In this document: piece after piece, positions 13,001 to 27,060 of the stretch
How positions within the stretch are numbered: the first letter of the stretch is position 1
How the letters are laid out: every line of letters starts with the position of its first letter
NCBI GenBank assembly: GCA_035048495.1
Contig: CM068548.1
Span: 124,001-188,000, forward strand
DNA: 64,000 bases
Direction: 5' to 3'
DNA from: Euptelea pleiosperma
Lineage: Eukaryota > Streptophyta > Magnoliopsida > Ranunculales > Eupteleaceae
Notes under the pieces: model-generated
What the model saw: only the letters and a program-made list of their open reading frames with translations
Told to the model about the DNA's origin: nothing
Databases searched by the model: none
Program-made: the position numbers and the translations under genes

Positions 13001-15940
13001 CAAAGTGAGTCCAATTAGAGACATTGACGCACGGATGGAGCAAACTTCTTCCGACAGTGCCGAATCTTATTCCAACACATCAAATGTGTTGGACCAATTC
13101 TAATAGAAGATATTGAGTCAAATTACGAGGTCCGGTTGCGAGAAAGTCACTTGTTATAGGCTTCGGAATGTAACACCAAAACTGAGTCAAATTAGAGACA
13201 TTGACGCATGGATGGAGCAAACTTATTCCGATTGTCCCGAATCTTATTCCAACACTTCAAATGTGTTAAAACAATTGTAATAGAAGATATTGAGTCAAAT
13301 TACGAGGTCCGGTTGCGAGAAAGTCACTTGTTATAGGCTTCGGAATGTAACATACAAACGGAGTCCAATTACAGACATTGACGCACGGATGGAGCAAACT
13401 TCTTCCGACAGTGCCGAATCTTATTCCAACACGTCAAATGTGTTGGAATAATTCTAATAGAAGATATAGAGTCAAATTACGAGGTCCGGTTGCGAGAAAG
13501 TTACTTGTTATATGCTTCGGAATGTAAGAAACAAAATGAGTCCAATTAGAGGCATTTACGCACGGACGGAGCAAACTTCTTTCGATAGTCCCGAATCTTA
13601 ATCCAACACTTCAAATGTGTTAGAACAATTGTAATAGAAGATATTGAGTCAAATTACAGGGTCCGGTTGCGAGAAAGTCACTTGTTATTGGCTTCGGAAT
13701 GTAACACACAAACCGAGTCCAATTAGAGGCATTGACGCTCGGATGGAGCAAACTTCTTCCGACCGTCCCAAATCTTATTCCAATACTTCAAATGTGTTAG
13801 AAAAATTCTAATAGAAGATATTGAGTCAAATTACGAGGTCCGGTTGCGAGAAAGTCACTTTTATAGGCTTCGGAATGTAACACACAAACTGAGTCCAATT
13901 AGAGGCATTGACGCACGGATGGAGCAAACTTCTTCCGACCATCCCGAATCTTATTCCAACACTTCAAATGTGTTAGAACAATTCTAATATAAGATATTGA
14001 ATCAAATTACGAGGTCCGGTTGTGAGAAAGTCACTTGTTATAGGCTTCGGAATGTAACACACGTACTGAGTCCAATTAGAGGCATTTACGCACGGATGGA
14101 GCAAACTTCTTTCCACAGTCCCGAATCTTATTCCAACACTTCAAATGTGTTAGAACAATTGTAATAGAAGATATTGAGTCAAATTACAAGGTCCGGTTGC
14201 GAGAAAGTCACTTGTTATAGGCTTCGGAATGTAACGCACAAACTGAGTCCAATTACATACATTGACGCATGGATGGAGCAAACTTCTTCCGACAGTCCCA
14301 AATCTTAATCCAACACATCAAATGTGTTAGAACAATTGTAATAGAAGATATTGGGTCAAATTACGAGGTCCGGTTGCGAGAAAGTCACTTGTTATAGGCT
14401 GCGGAATGTAACAAAGAAAATGAGTCCAATTAGAGGCATTTACGCACGGACGGAGCAAACTTCTTTCGACAGTCCCGAATCTTAATCCAACACTTCAAAT
14501 GTGGTGGAACAATTGTAATAGAAGATATTGAGTCAAATTACAAGGTCCGGTTGCGAGAAAGTCACTTGATATAGGCTTCGGAATGTAACACACAAACTGA
14601 GTCCAATTACATACATAGACGCATGGATGGAGCAAACTTCTTCCGACAGTCCCGAATCTTATTCCAACACATCAAATGTGTTAGAACAATTGTAATAGAG
14701 GATATTCAGTCAAATTACGAGGTCCGGTTGCGAGAAAGTCACTTGTTATAGGCTTCGGAATGTAACACACAAACTGAGTCCAATTAGAGACATTGACGAA
14801 CGGATGGAGCAAACTTTTTCCGACAGTCCCGAATCTTATTCCAACACATCAAACGTGTTAGAACAATTGTAATCGAAGATATTGAGTCAAATTACAAGGT
14901 CCGGTTGTGAGAAAGTCCCTTGTTATAGGCTTCGGAATGTAACACACAAACTGAGTCCAATTACAGACATTGACGCACGGATGGAGCAAACTTGTTTCAA
15001 CACTCCCGAATCTAATTCTAACACTTCAAATGTGTTAAAAAAATTGTAATAGAAGATATTGAGATAAATTACGAGGTCCGGTTGCAAGAAAGTCACTTGT
15101 TATAGGCTTCGGAATGTAACACACAAACTGAGTCCAATTAGAGACATTGACGCACGGATGGAGCAAACTTCTTCCGACAGTGCCGAATCTTATTCCAACA
15201 CATAAAATGTGTTGGACCAATTCTAATAGAAGATATTGAGTCAAATTACGAGGTTCGGTTGCGAGAAAGTCACTTGTTATAGGCTGCGGAATGTAACAGA
15301 GAAAATGAGTCCAATTAGAGGCATTTACGCACGGACGGAGCAAACTTATTCCAACATATCCAATGTGTTGGACCAATTCTAATAGAAGATATTGAGTCAA
15401 ATTACGAGGTCCGGTTGCGAGAAAGTCACTTGTTATAGGCTTCGGAATGTAACACCCAAACTGAGTCAAATTAGAGACATTGACGCACGGATGGAGCAAA
15501 CTTATTCCGATAGTCCCGAATCTTATTCCAACACATCAAATGTGTTAGAACAATTGTAATAGAAGTTATTGGGTCAAATTACGAGGTTCGGTTGCGAGAA
15601 AGTCACTTGTTATAGGCTGCGGAATGTAACAGAGAAAATGAGTCCAATTAGAGGCATTTACGCACGGACGGAGCAAACTTCTTTCGACAGTCCCGAATCT
15701 TAATCCAACACTTCAAATGTGGTGGAACAATTGTAATAGAAGATATTGAGTCAAATTACGAGGTCCGGTTGCGAGAAAGTCACTTGTTATAGGCTTCGGA
15801 ATGTAACACACAAACGGAGTCCAATTACAGACATTGACGCACGGATGGAGTAAACTTCTTCCGACAGTGCCGAATCTTATTCCAACACGTCAAATGTGTT
15901 GGAACAATTCTAATAGAAGATATAGAGTCAAATTACGAGG
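7100..15940 (+). repeat. Higher-order repeat of 14 monomers (about 2,476 bp)
   Basis: Rare variants recur at a fixed spacing of 2,476 bp, which is 14 x 177 minus 2. The variant GATATAGA (in place of GATATTGA) lies at 8511, 10987 and 13463, two exact steps of 2,476. It occurs again at 15919, 2,456 bp on, where a deletion of about 20 bp near 15345 accounts for the shortfall. GAATCGTATTCC lies at 7933 and 10409, and GACAGTGTCG at 8101 and 10577, with the same spacing. The run from about 9374 to 9682 recurs essentially unchanged at 11850-12158. A 6-monomer repeat (1,060 bp) overlies the third unit: CTTAATCCAA at 11121 and 12181. Confidence 0.88.
15336..15360 (+). repeat. Shortened monomer (about 20 bp deleted)
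   Basis: GAGCAAACTT runs straight into ATTCCAACATATCC, missing the CTTCCGACAG...AATCTT segment. It shortens the local 14-monomer unit from 2,476 to 2,456 bp. The end points lie in similar ACTT and TCTT sequence. Confidence 0.82.
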
Positions 15941-18900
15941 TCCGGTTGCGAGAAAGTTACTTATTATATGCTTCGGAATGTAACAAACAAAATGAGTCCA
16001 ATTAGAGACATTTACGCACGGACGGAGCAAACTTCTTTCGACAATCCCGAATCTTAATCCAACACTTCAAATGTGTTAGAACAATTGTAATAGAAGATAT
16101 TGAGTCAAATTACAAGGTCCGGTTGCGAGAAAGTCACTTGTTATAGGCTTCGGAATGTAACACACAAACTGAGTCCAATTAGAGGCATTGACGCACGGAT
16201 GGAGCAAACTTCTTCCGACCGTCCCGAATCTTATTCCAATACTTCAAATGTGTTAGAAAAATTATAGAAGATATTGAGTCAAATTACGAGGTCCGGTTGC
16301 GAGAAAGTCACTTGTTATAGGCTTCGGAATGTAACAAACAAACTGAGTCCAATAAGAGGCATTTACGCACGGATGGAGCAAACTTCTTTCCACAGTCCCG
16401 AATCTTATTCCAACACTTCAAATGTGTTAGAACAATTGTAATAGAAGATATTGAGTCAAATTACAAGGTCCGGTTGCGAGAAAGTCACTTGTTATAGGCT
16501 TCGGAATGTAACACACAAACTGAGTCCAATTACATACATTGACGCATGGATGGAGCAAACTTCTTCCGACAGTCCCAAATCTTATTCCAACACATCAAAT
16601 GTGTTAGAACAATTGTAATAGAAGATATTGGGTCAAATTACGAGGTTCGGTTGCGAGAAAGTCACTTGTTATAGGCTGCGGAATGTAACAAACAAAATGA
16701 GTCCAATTAGAGGCATTTATGCACGGACGGAGCAAACTTCTTTCGACAGTCCCGAATCTTAATCCAACACTTTAAATGTGGTGGAACAATTGTAATAGAA
16801 GATATTGAGTGAAATTACAAGGTCCGGTTGCGAGAAAGTCACTTGATATAGGCTTCGGAATGTAACACACAAACTGAGTCCAATTACATACATAGACTCA
16901 TGGATGGAGCAAACTTCTTCCGATAGTCCCGAATCTTATTCCAACACTTCAAATGTGTTAGTACAATTGTAATAGAGGATATTCAGTCAAATTACGAGGT
17001 CCGGTTGCGAGAAAGTCACTTGTTATAGGCTTCGGAATGTAACACACAAACAGAGTCCAATTAGAGACATTGACGAACGGATGGAGCAAACTTCTTCCGA
17101 CAGTCCCGAATCTTATTCCAACACATCAAACGTGTTAGAACAATTGTAATCGAAGATATTGAGTCAAATTACGAGGTCCGGTTGCGAGAAAGTCACTTGT
17201 TATAGGCTGCGGAATGTAACAAACAAAATGAGTCCAATTAGAGGCATTTACGCACGGACGGAGCAAACTTCTTTCGACAGTCCCGAATCTTAATCCAACA
17301 CTTCAAATGTGGTGGAACAATAGTAATAGAAGATATTGAGTCAAATTACGATGTCCGGTTGCGAGAAAGTCACTTGTTATAGGCTTCGGAATATAACACA
17401 CAAACTGAGTCAAATTAGAGACATTGACGCACGGATGGAGCAAACTTGTTCCGACAGTCCCGAATCTTATTCCAACACTTCAAATGTGTTAAAACAATTG
17501 TAATAGAAGATATTGAGTCAAATTACGAGGTCCGGTTGCGAGAAAGTCACTTGTTATAGGCTTCGGAATGTAACACACATACTGAGTCCAATTAGAGACA
17601 TTGACGCACGGATGGAACAAATATTTTTCGACAGTGCCGAATCTTATTCCAACACTTCAAATGTCTTAAAACAAATTGTAATAGAAGATATTCTATCAAA
17701 TTACGAGGTCCGGTTGTGAGAAAGTCCGTAATTATAGGCTTAGGAATGTAACACCCAAACTATGTCCAATTAGAGACATTGACGAACGAATGGAGCAAAC
17801 TTGTTCCGCCTGTCCCGAATCCTATTCCAAGACTTCAAATGTGTTGAAGCACTAATAATGGAATAGTTTGAGTAAAATTACGAGGTCCGGTTGCGAGAAA
17901 GTCACTTGTTATAGGCTTCGGAATCTAACACACAAACTGAGTCAAATTAGAGACATTGACGCACGGATGGAGCAAACTTATTCCGACAGTCCCGAATCTA
18001 ATTCCAACACTTCAAATGTGTTAAAACAATTGTAATAGAAGATATTGAGTCAAATTACGAGGTCCGGTTGCAAGAAAGTATCTTTTATATAGGCTTCGGA
18101 ATGTAACACACAAACTGAGTCCAATTAGAGACATTGACGCACGGTTGGAGTGAACTTCTTTCGACAGTACCGAATCTTATTCCAACACATCAAATGTGTT
18201 AGAACAATTGTAATAGAAGATATTGAGTCAAATTACGAGGTCCGGTTGCGAGAAAGTCACTTGTTATAGGGTTCGGAATGTAACAAACAAACTGAGTCCA
18301 ATTAGAGGCATTTACGCACGGATGGAGCAAACTTTTTTCCACAGTCCCGAATCTTATTCCAACACTTCAAATGTGTTAGAACAATTGTAATAGAAGATAT
18401 TGAGTCAAATTACGAGGTCCGGTTGCGAGAAAGTCACTTGTTATAGGCTTCGGAATGTAACACACAAACTGAGTCCAATTACATACATTGACGCATGGAT
18501 GGAGCAAGCTTTTTCCGACAATCCCGAATCTTATTCCAACACATCAAATGTGTTATAACAATTGTAATAGAAGATATTTAGTCAAATTACGAGGTCCATT
18601 TGCGAGAAAGTCACTTGTTATAGGCTTCGGAATGTAACAAACAAAATGAGTCCAATTAGAGGCATTTACGCACGGACAGAGCAAACTTCTTTCGACAGTC
18701 CCGAATCTTAATCCAACACTTCAAATGTGTTAGAACAATTGTAATAGAAGATATTGAGTAAAATAAAGAGGTCCGGTTGCGAGAAAGTCACTTGTTATAG
18801 GCTTCGGAATGTAACACACAAACTGAGTCAAATTAGAGACATTGACGCACGGATGGAGCAAACTTATTCCGACAGTCCCAAATCTAATTCCAACACTTCA

Positions 18901-21900
18901 AATGTGTTAAAACAATTGTAATAGAAGATATTGAGTCAAATTACGAGGTCCGGTTGCAGGAAAGTCTCTTTTATATAGGCTTCGGAATGTAACACACAAA
19001 CTGAGTCCAATTAGAGACATTGACGCACGGTTGGAGTAAACTTCTTCCGACAGTACCGAATCTTATTCCAACACATCAAATGTGTTAGAACAATTGTAAT
19101 AGAAGATATTGAGTCAAATTACGAGGTCCGGTTGCGAGAAAGTCACTTGTTATAGGGTTCGGAATGTAACAAACAAACTGAGTCCAATTACATACATTGA
19201 CGCATGGATGGAGCAAGCTTTTTCCGACAGTCCCGAATCTTATTCCAACACATCAAATGTGTTAGAACAATTGTAATAGAAGATATTTAGTCAAATTACG
19301 AGGTCCATTTGCAAGAAAGTCACTTGTTATAGGCTTCGGAATGTAACAAACAAACTGAGTCCAATTAGAGACATTGACGAACGGATGGAGCAAACTTATT
19401 CCGATAGTCCCATATCTTATTCCAACACTTCAAATGTGTTAAAACAATTGTAATAGAAGATATTTAGTCAAATTACGAGGTCCGGTTGCGAGAAAGTCAC
19501 TTGTTAAAGGCTTCGGAATTTAACACACAAACTGAGTCCAATTACAGACATTGACGCACGGATGGAGCAAACTTGTTTCGACATTCCCGAATCTAATTCT
19601 AACACTTCAAATGTGTTAAAAAAATTGTAATAGAAGATATTGAGATAAATTACGAGGTCCGGTTGCAAGAAAGTCACTTGTTATAGGCTTCGGAATGTAA
19701 CACACAAACTGAGTCCAATTAGAGACATTGACGCACGGATGGAGCAAACTTCTTCCGACAGTGCCGAATCTTATTCCAACACATCAAATGTGTTGGACCA
19801 ATTCTAATAGAAGATATTGAGTCAAATTACGAGGTCCGGTTGCGAGAAAGTCACTTGTTATAGGCTTCGGAATGTAACACCCAAACTGAGTCAAATTAGA
19901 GACATTGACGCACGGATGGAGCAAACTTATTCCGATAGTCCCGAATCTTATTCCAACACTTCAAATGTGTTAAAACAATTGTGATAGAAGATATTGAGTC
20001 AAATTACGAGGTCCGGTTGCGAGAAAGTCACTTGTTATAGGCTTCGGAATGTAACACACAAACGGAGTCCAATTACAGACATTGACGCACGGATGGAGCA
20101 AACTTCTTCCGACAGTGCCGAATCTTATTCCAACACGTCAAATGTGTTGGAACAATTCTAATAGAAGATATAGAGTCAAATTACGAGGTCCGGTTGCGAG
20201 AAAGTTACTTGTTATATGCTTCGGAATGTAACAAACAAAATGAGTCCAATTAGAGACATTTACGCACGGATGGAGCAAACTTCTTTCGACAATCCCGAAT
20301 CTTAATCCAACACTTCAAATGTGTTAGAACAATTGTAATAGAAGATATTGAGTCAAATTACAAGGTCCGGTTGCGAGAAAGTCACTTGTTATAGGCTTCG
20401 GAATGTAACACACAAACTGAGTCCAATTAGAGGCATTGACGCACGGATGGAGCAAACTTCTTCCGACCGTCCCGAATCTTATTCCAATACTTCAAATGTG
20501 TTAGAAAAATTATAGAAGATATTGAGTCAAATTACGAGGTCCGGTTGCGAGAAAGTCACTTGTTATAGGCTTCGGAATGTAACAAACAAACTGAGTCCAA
20601 TTAGAGGCATTTACGCACGGATGGAGCAAACTTCTTTCCACAGTCCCGAATCTTATTCCAACACTTCAAATGTGTTAGAACAATTGTAATAGAAGATATT
20701 GAGTCAAATTACAAGGTCCGGTTGCGAGAAAGTCACTTGTTATAGGCTTCGGAATGTAACACACAAACTGAGTCCAATTACATACATTGACGCATGGATG
20801 GAGCAAACTTCTTCCGACAGTCAAAAATCTTATTCCAACACATCAAATGTGTTAGAGCAATTGTAATAGAAGATATTGGGTCAAATTACGAGGTCCGGTT
20901 GCGAGAAAGTCACTTGTTATAGGCTGCGGAATGTAACAAACGAAATGAGTCCAATTAGAGGCATTTACGCAAGGACGGAGCAAACTTCTTTCGACAGTCC
21001 CGAATCTTAATCCAACACTTCAAATGTGGTGAACAATTGTAATAGAAGATATTGAGTCAAATTACAAGGTCCGGTTGCGAGAAAGTCACTTGATATAGGC
21101 TTCGGAATGTAACACTCAAACTGAGTCCAATTACATACATAGACGCATGGATGGAGCAAACTTCTTCCGACAGTCCGAATCTTATTCCAACACATCAAAT
21201 GTGTTAGAACAATTGTAATAGATGATATTCAGTCAAATTACGAGGTCCGGTTGCGAGAAAGTCACTTGTTATAGGCTTCGGAATGTAACACATAAACTGA
21301 GTCCAATTAGAGACATTGACGAACGGATGGAGCAAACTTCTTCCGACAGTCCCAAATCTTATTCCAACATATCAAACGTGTTAGAACAATTGTAATCGAA
21401 GATATTGAGTCAAATTACGAGGTCCGGTTGTGAGAAAGTCACTTGTTATAGGCTTCGGAATGTAACACTCAAACTGAGTCAAATTTGAGACATTGACGCA
21501 CGGATGGAGCAAACTTATTCCGATAGTCCCGAATCTTATTCCAACACTTCAAATGTGTTAAAACAATTGTAATAGAAGATATTTAGTCAAATTACGAGAT
21601 CCAGTTGCGAGAAAGTCCCTTGTTATAGGCTTCGGAATGTAACAAACAAAATGAGTCCAATTAGAGGCATTCACGCACGGACGGAGCAAACTTCTTTCGA
21701 CAGTCCCGAATCTTAATCCAACACTTCAAATGTGGTGGAACAATTGTAATAGAAGATATTGAGTCAAATTACGATGTCCGGTTGCGAGAAAGTCACTTGT
21801 TATAGGCTTCGGAATGTAACACACAAACTGAGTCAAATTAGAGACATTGACGCACGGATGGAGCAAACTTGTTCCGACAGTCCCGAATCTTATTCCAACA

Positions 21901-24900
21901 CTTCAAATGTGTTAAAACAATTTTAATAGAAGATATTGAGTCAAATTAAGAGGTCCGGTTGCGAGAAAGTCACTTGTTATAGGCTTCGGAATGTAACACA
22001 CATACTGAGTCCAATTAGAGACATTGACGCACGGATGGAACAAACATTTTCCGACAGTGCCGAATCTTATTCCAACACTTCAAATGTTTTAAAACAATTG
22101 TAATAGAAGATATTGAGTCAAATTACGAGGTCCGGTTGCGAGAAAGTCACTTGTTATAGGCTTCGGAATGTAACACACAAACTGAGTCAAATTAGAGACA
22201 TTGACGCACGGATGGGGCAAACTTATTCCGATAGTCCCGAATCTTATTCCAACACTTCAAATGTGTTAAAACAATTGTAATAGAAGATATTGAGTCAAAT
22301 TACGAGGTCCGGTTGCGAGAAAGTCACTTGTTATAGGCTTCGGAATGTAACACACAAACTGAGTCCAATCAGAGGCATTGACGCACGGATGGAGCAAACT
22401 TCTTCCGACAGTGCCGAATCTTATTCCAACACATCAAATGTGTTGAACAATTGTAATAGAAGATATTGAGTCAAATTACGAGGTCCGGTTGCGAGAAAGT
22501 CACTTGTTATAGGCTTCGGAATGTAACACACAAACTGAGTCCAATTAGAGACATTGACGCACGGATGGAGCAAACTTCTTCCGACAGTCCCGAATCTTAT
22601 TCCAACACTTCAAATGTGTTAGAACAATTCTAATAGAAGATATTGAGTCAAATTACGAGGTCCGGTTGCGAGAAAGTCACTTGTTATAGCTTCGGAATGT
22701 AACACACTACTGAGTCCAATTAGAGACAGTGACGAACGGATGGAGCAAACTTCTTCCGACAGTCCCGAATCTATTCCAACACTTCAAATGTGTTAAAACA
22801 ATTGTAATAGAAGATATTGAGTCAAATTACGAGGTCCGGTTGCGAGAAAGTCACTTGTTATAGGCTTCGGAATGTAACACACAAACTGAGTCAAATTAGA
22901 GACATTGACGCACGGATGGAGCAAACTTATTCCGACAGTCCCGAATCTTATTCCAACACATCAAATGTGTTAGAACAATTGTAATAGAAGATATTGAGTC
23001 AAATTACGAGGTCCGGTTGCGAGAAAGTCACTTGTTATAGCTTCGGAATGTAACACACAAATGAGTCCAATTAGAGACATTGACGAACGGATGGAGCAAA
23101 CTTCTTCCGACAGTCCCGAATCTTATTCCAACACATCAAATGTGTTAGAACAATTGTAATAGAAGATATTGAGTCAAATTACGAGGTCCGGTTGCGAGAA
23201 AGTCACTTGTTATAGGCTTCGGAATGTAACACACAAACTGAGTCAAATTAGAGACATTGACGCACGGATGGGGCAAACTTATTCCGATAGTCCCGAATCT
23301 TATTCCAACACTTCAAATGTGTTAAAACAATTGTAATAGAAGATATTGAGTCAAATTACGAGGTCCGGTTGCGAGAAAGTCACTTGTTATAGGCTTCGGA
23401 ATGTAACACACAAACTGAGTCCAATCAGAGGCATTGACGCACAGATGGAGCAAACTTCTTCCGACAGTGCCGAATCTTATTCCAACACATCCAATGTGTT
23501 GGAACAATTCTAATAGAAGATATTGAGTCAAATTACGAGGTCCGGTTGCGAGAAAGTCACTTGTTATAGGCTTCGGAATGTAACACACAAACTGAGTCCA
23601 ATTAGAGGCATTGACGCACGGATGGAGCAAACTTCTTCCGACCGTCCCGAATCTTATTCCAACACTTCAAATGTGTTAGAACAATTATAATAGAAGATAT
23701 TGAGTCAAATTACGAGGTCCGGTTGCGAGAAAGTCACTTGTTATAGGCTTCGGAATGTAACACACAAACTGAGTCAAATTAGAGACATTGACGCACGGAT
23801 GGAGCAAACTTCTTCCGACAGTCCCGAATCTTATTCCAACACTCAAATGTGTTAAAACAATTGTAATAGAAGATATTGAGTCAAATTACGAGGTCCGGTT
23901 GCGAGAAAGTCACTTGTTATAGGCTTCGGAATGTAACACACAAACTGAGTCCAATTAGAGACATTGACGCACGGATGGAGCAAACTTTTTCCGACAGTCC
24001 CGAATCTTATTCCAACACTTCAAATGTGTTAGAACAATTGTAATAGAAGATATTGAGTCAAATTACGAGGTCCGGTTGCGAGAAAGTCACTTGTTATAGG
24101 CTTCGGAATGTAACACACAAACTGAGTCAATTAGAGACATTGACGCACGATGGAGCAAACTTGTTCCGACAGTCCCGAATCTATTCCAACACTTCAAATG
24201 TGTTAGAACAATTGTAATAAGATATTAGTAAATTAAGGTCCGGTTGCGAGAAAGTCACTTGTTATAGGCTTCGGAATGTAACACACAAACTGAGTCAAAT
24301 TAGAGACATTGACGCACGGGATGGAGCAAACTTATTCCGACAGTCCCGACTCTTATTCCAACACTTCAAATGTGTTAAAACATTGTAACAGAAGATATTG
24401 AGTCAAATTACGAGGTCCAGGTGCGAGAAAGTCTCTTGTTATAGGCTTCGGAATGTAACACACAAACTGAGTCCAATTAGAGACATTGACGCACGATGGA
24501 GCAAACTTCTTCCGACAGTACCGAATCTTATTCCAACACTTCAAATGTTTAAAACAATTGTAATAGAAGATATTGAGTCAAATTACGAGGTCCGGTTGCG
24601 AGAAAGTCACTTGTTATAGGCTTCGGAATGTAACACACAAACGGAGTCCAATTACAGACATTGACGCACGGATGGAGCAAACTTCTTCCGACAGTGCCGA
24701 ATCTTATTCCAACACTTCAAATGTGTTGAACAATTCTAATATGAAGAATTGAGTCAAATTACGAGGTCCGGTTGCGAGAAAGTTACTTGTTATAGGCTTC
24801 GGAATGTAACAAACAAAATGAGTCCAATTAGAGACATTGACGCACGGATGGAGCAAACTTCTTTCGACAATCCCGAATCTTATTCCAACACTTCAAATGT

Positions 24901-27060
24901 GTTAGAACAATTGTAATAGAAGATATTGAGTCAAATTACAAGGTCCGGTTGCGAGAAAGTCACTTGTTATAGGCTTCGGAATGTAACACACAAACTGAGT
25001 CCAATTAGAGACATTGACGCACGGATGGAGCAAACTTCTTCCGACAGTCCCGAATCTTATTCCAACACTTCAAATGTGTTAGAAAAATTATAGAAGATAT
25101 TGAGTCAAATTACGAGGTCCGGTTGCGAGAAAGTCACTTGTTATAGGCTTCGGAATGTAACAAACAAACTGAGTCCAATTAGAGGCATTTACGCACGGAT
25201 GGAGCAAACTTCTTCCACAGTCCCGAATCTTATTCCAACACTTCAAATGTGTTAGAACAATTGTAATAGAAGATATTGAGTCAAATTACAAGGTCCGGTT
25301 GCGAGAAAGTCACTTGTTATAGGCTTCGGAATGTAACACACAAACTGAGTCCAATTACATACATTGACGCATGGATGGAGCAAACTTCTTCCGACAGTCA
25401 AAAATCTTATTCCAACACATCAAATGTGTTAGAGCAATTGTAATAGAAGATATTGGGTCAAATTACGAGGTCCGGTTGCGAGAAAGTCACTTGTTATAGG
25501 CTGCGGAATGTAACAAACGAAATGAGTCCAATTAGAGGCATTTACGCAAGGACGGAGCAAACTTCTTTCGACAGTCCCGAATCTTAATCCAACACTTCAA
25601 ATGTGGTGGAACAATTGTAATAGAAGATATTGAGTCAAATTACAAGGTCCGGTTGCGAGAAAGTCACTTGATATAGGCTTCGGAATGTAACACTCAAACT
25701 GAGTCCAATTACATACATAGACGCATGGATGGAGCAAACTTCTTCCGACAGTCCCGAATCTTATTCCAACACATCAAATGTGTTAGAACAATTGTAATAG
25801 ATGATATTCAGTCAAATTACGAGGTCCGGTTGCGAGAAAGTCACTTGTTATAGGCTTCGGAATGTAACACATAAACTGAGTCCAATTAGAGACATTGACG
25901 AACGGATGGAGCAAACTTCTTCCGACAGTCCCAAATCTTATTCCAACATATCAAACGTGTTAGAACAATTGTAATCGAAGATATTGAGTCAAATTACGAG
26001 GTCCGGTTGTGAGAAAGTCACTTGTTATAGGCTTCGGAATGTAACACTCAAACTGAGTCAAATTTGAGACATTGACGCACGGATGGAGCAAACTTATTCC
26101 GATAGTCCCGAATCTTATTCCAACACTTCAAATGTGTTAAAACAATTGTAATAGAAGATATTTAGTCAAATTACGAGATCCAGTTGCGAGAAAGTCCCTT
26201 GTTATAGGCTTCGGAATGTAACAAACAAAATGAGTCCAATTAGAGGCATTCACGCACGGACGGAGCAAACTTCTTTCGACAGTCCCGAATCTTAATCCAA
26301 CACTTCAAATGTGTTGAACAATTGTAATAGAAGATATTGAGTCAAATTACGATGTCCGGTTGCGAGAAAGTCACTTGTTATAGGCTTCGGAATGTAACAC
26401 ACAAACTGAGTCAAATTAGAGACATTGACGCACGGATGGAGCAAACTTGTTCCGACAGTCCCGAATCTTATTCCAACACTTCAAATGTGTTAAAACAATT
26501 TTAATAGAAGATATTGAGTCAAATTAAGAGGTCCGGTTGCGAGAAAGTCACTTGTTATAGGCTTCGGAATGTAACACACATACTGAGTCCAATTAGAGAC
26601 ATTGACGCACGGATGGAACAAACATTTTCCGACAGTGCCGAATCTTATTCCAACACTTCAAATGTTTTAAAACAATTGTAATAGAAGATATTGAGTCAAA
26701 TTACGAGGTCCAGTTGCGAGAAAGTCACTTGTTATAGGCTTCGGAATGTAACACACAAACTGAGTCAAATTAGAGACATTGACGCACGGATGGGGCAAAC
26801 TTATTCCGATAGTCCCGAATCTTATTCCAACACTTCAAATGTGTTAAAACAATTGTAATAGAAGATATTGAGTCAAATTACGAGGTCCGGTTGCGAGAAA
26901 GTCACTTGTTATAGGCTTCGGAATGTAACACACAAACTGAGTCCAATCAGAGGCATTGACGCACGGATGGAGCAAACTTCTTCCGACAGTGCCGAATCTT
27001 ATTCCAACACATCCAATGTGTTGGAACAATTCTAATAGAAGATATTGAGTCAAATTACGA
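15780..27060 (+). repeat. Three diverged copies of a 24- to 26-monomer block
   Basis: A short variant ATTATAGAAG, lacking 3 bp next to the monomer end, lies at 16261, 20509 and 25087. The offsets are 4,248 (exactly 24 x 177) and 4,578 bp. Other shared variants keep these offsets: GATATAGAGTC at 15919 and 20167, CAGTCAAAAATCTT near 20819 and 25396, and a GGGGCAAACTT variant near 22215 and 26795. Copies run roughly 15780-17330, 20040-22480 and 24620-27060. The third copy shows extra single-base indels. A 6-monomer repeat links 22205 and 23265. Confidence 0.82.
17995..19300 (+). repeat. Five-monomer local duplication
   Basis: A block with CTTTTATATAGGC followed by ACGGTTGGAGT and CAGTACCGAATC is found twice. 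GGTTGGAG lies at 18143 and 19029, an offset of 886 bp or 5 monomers plus 1 bp. The second copy then jumps to the TACATACATTGACGCATGG subtype. Confidence 0.75.
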
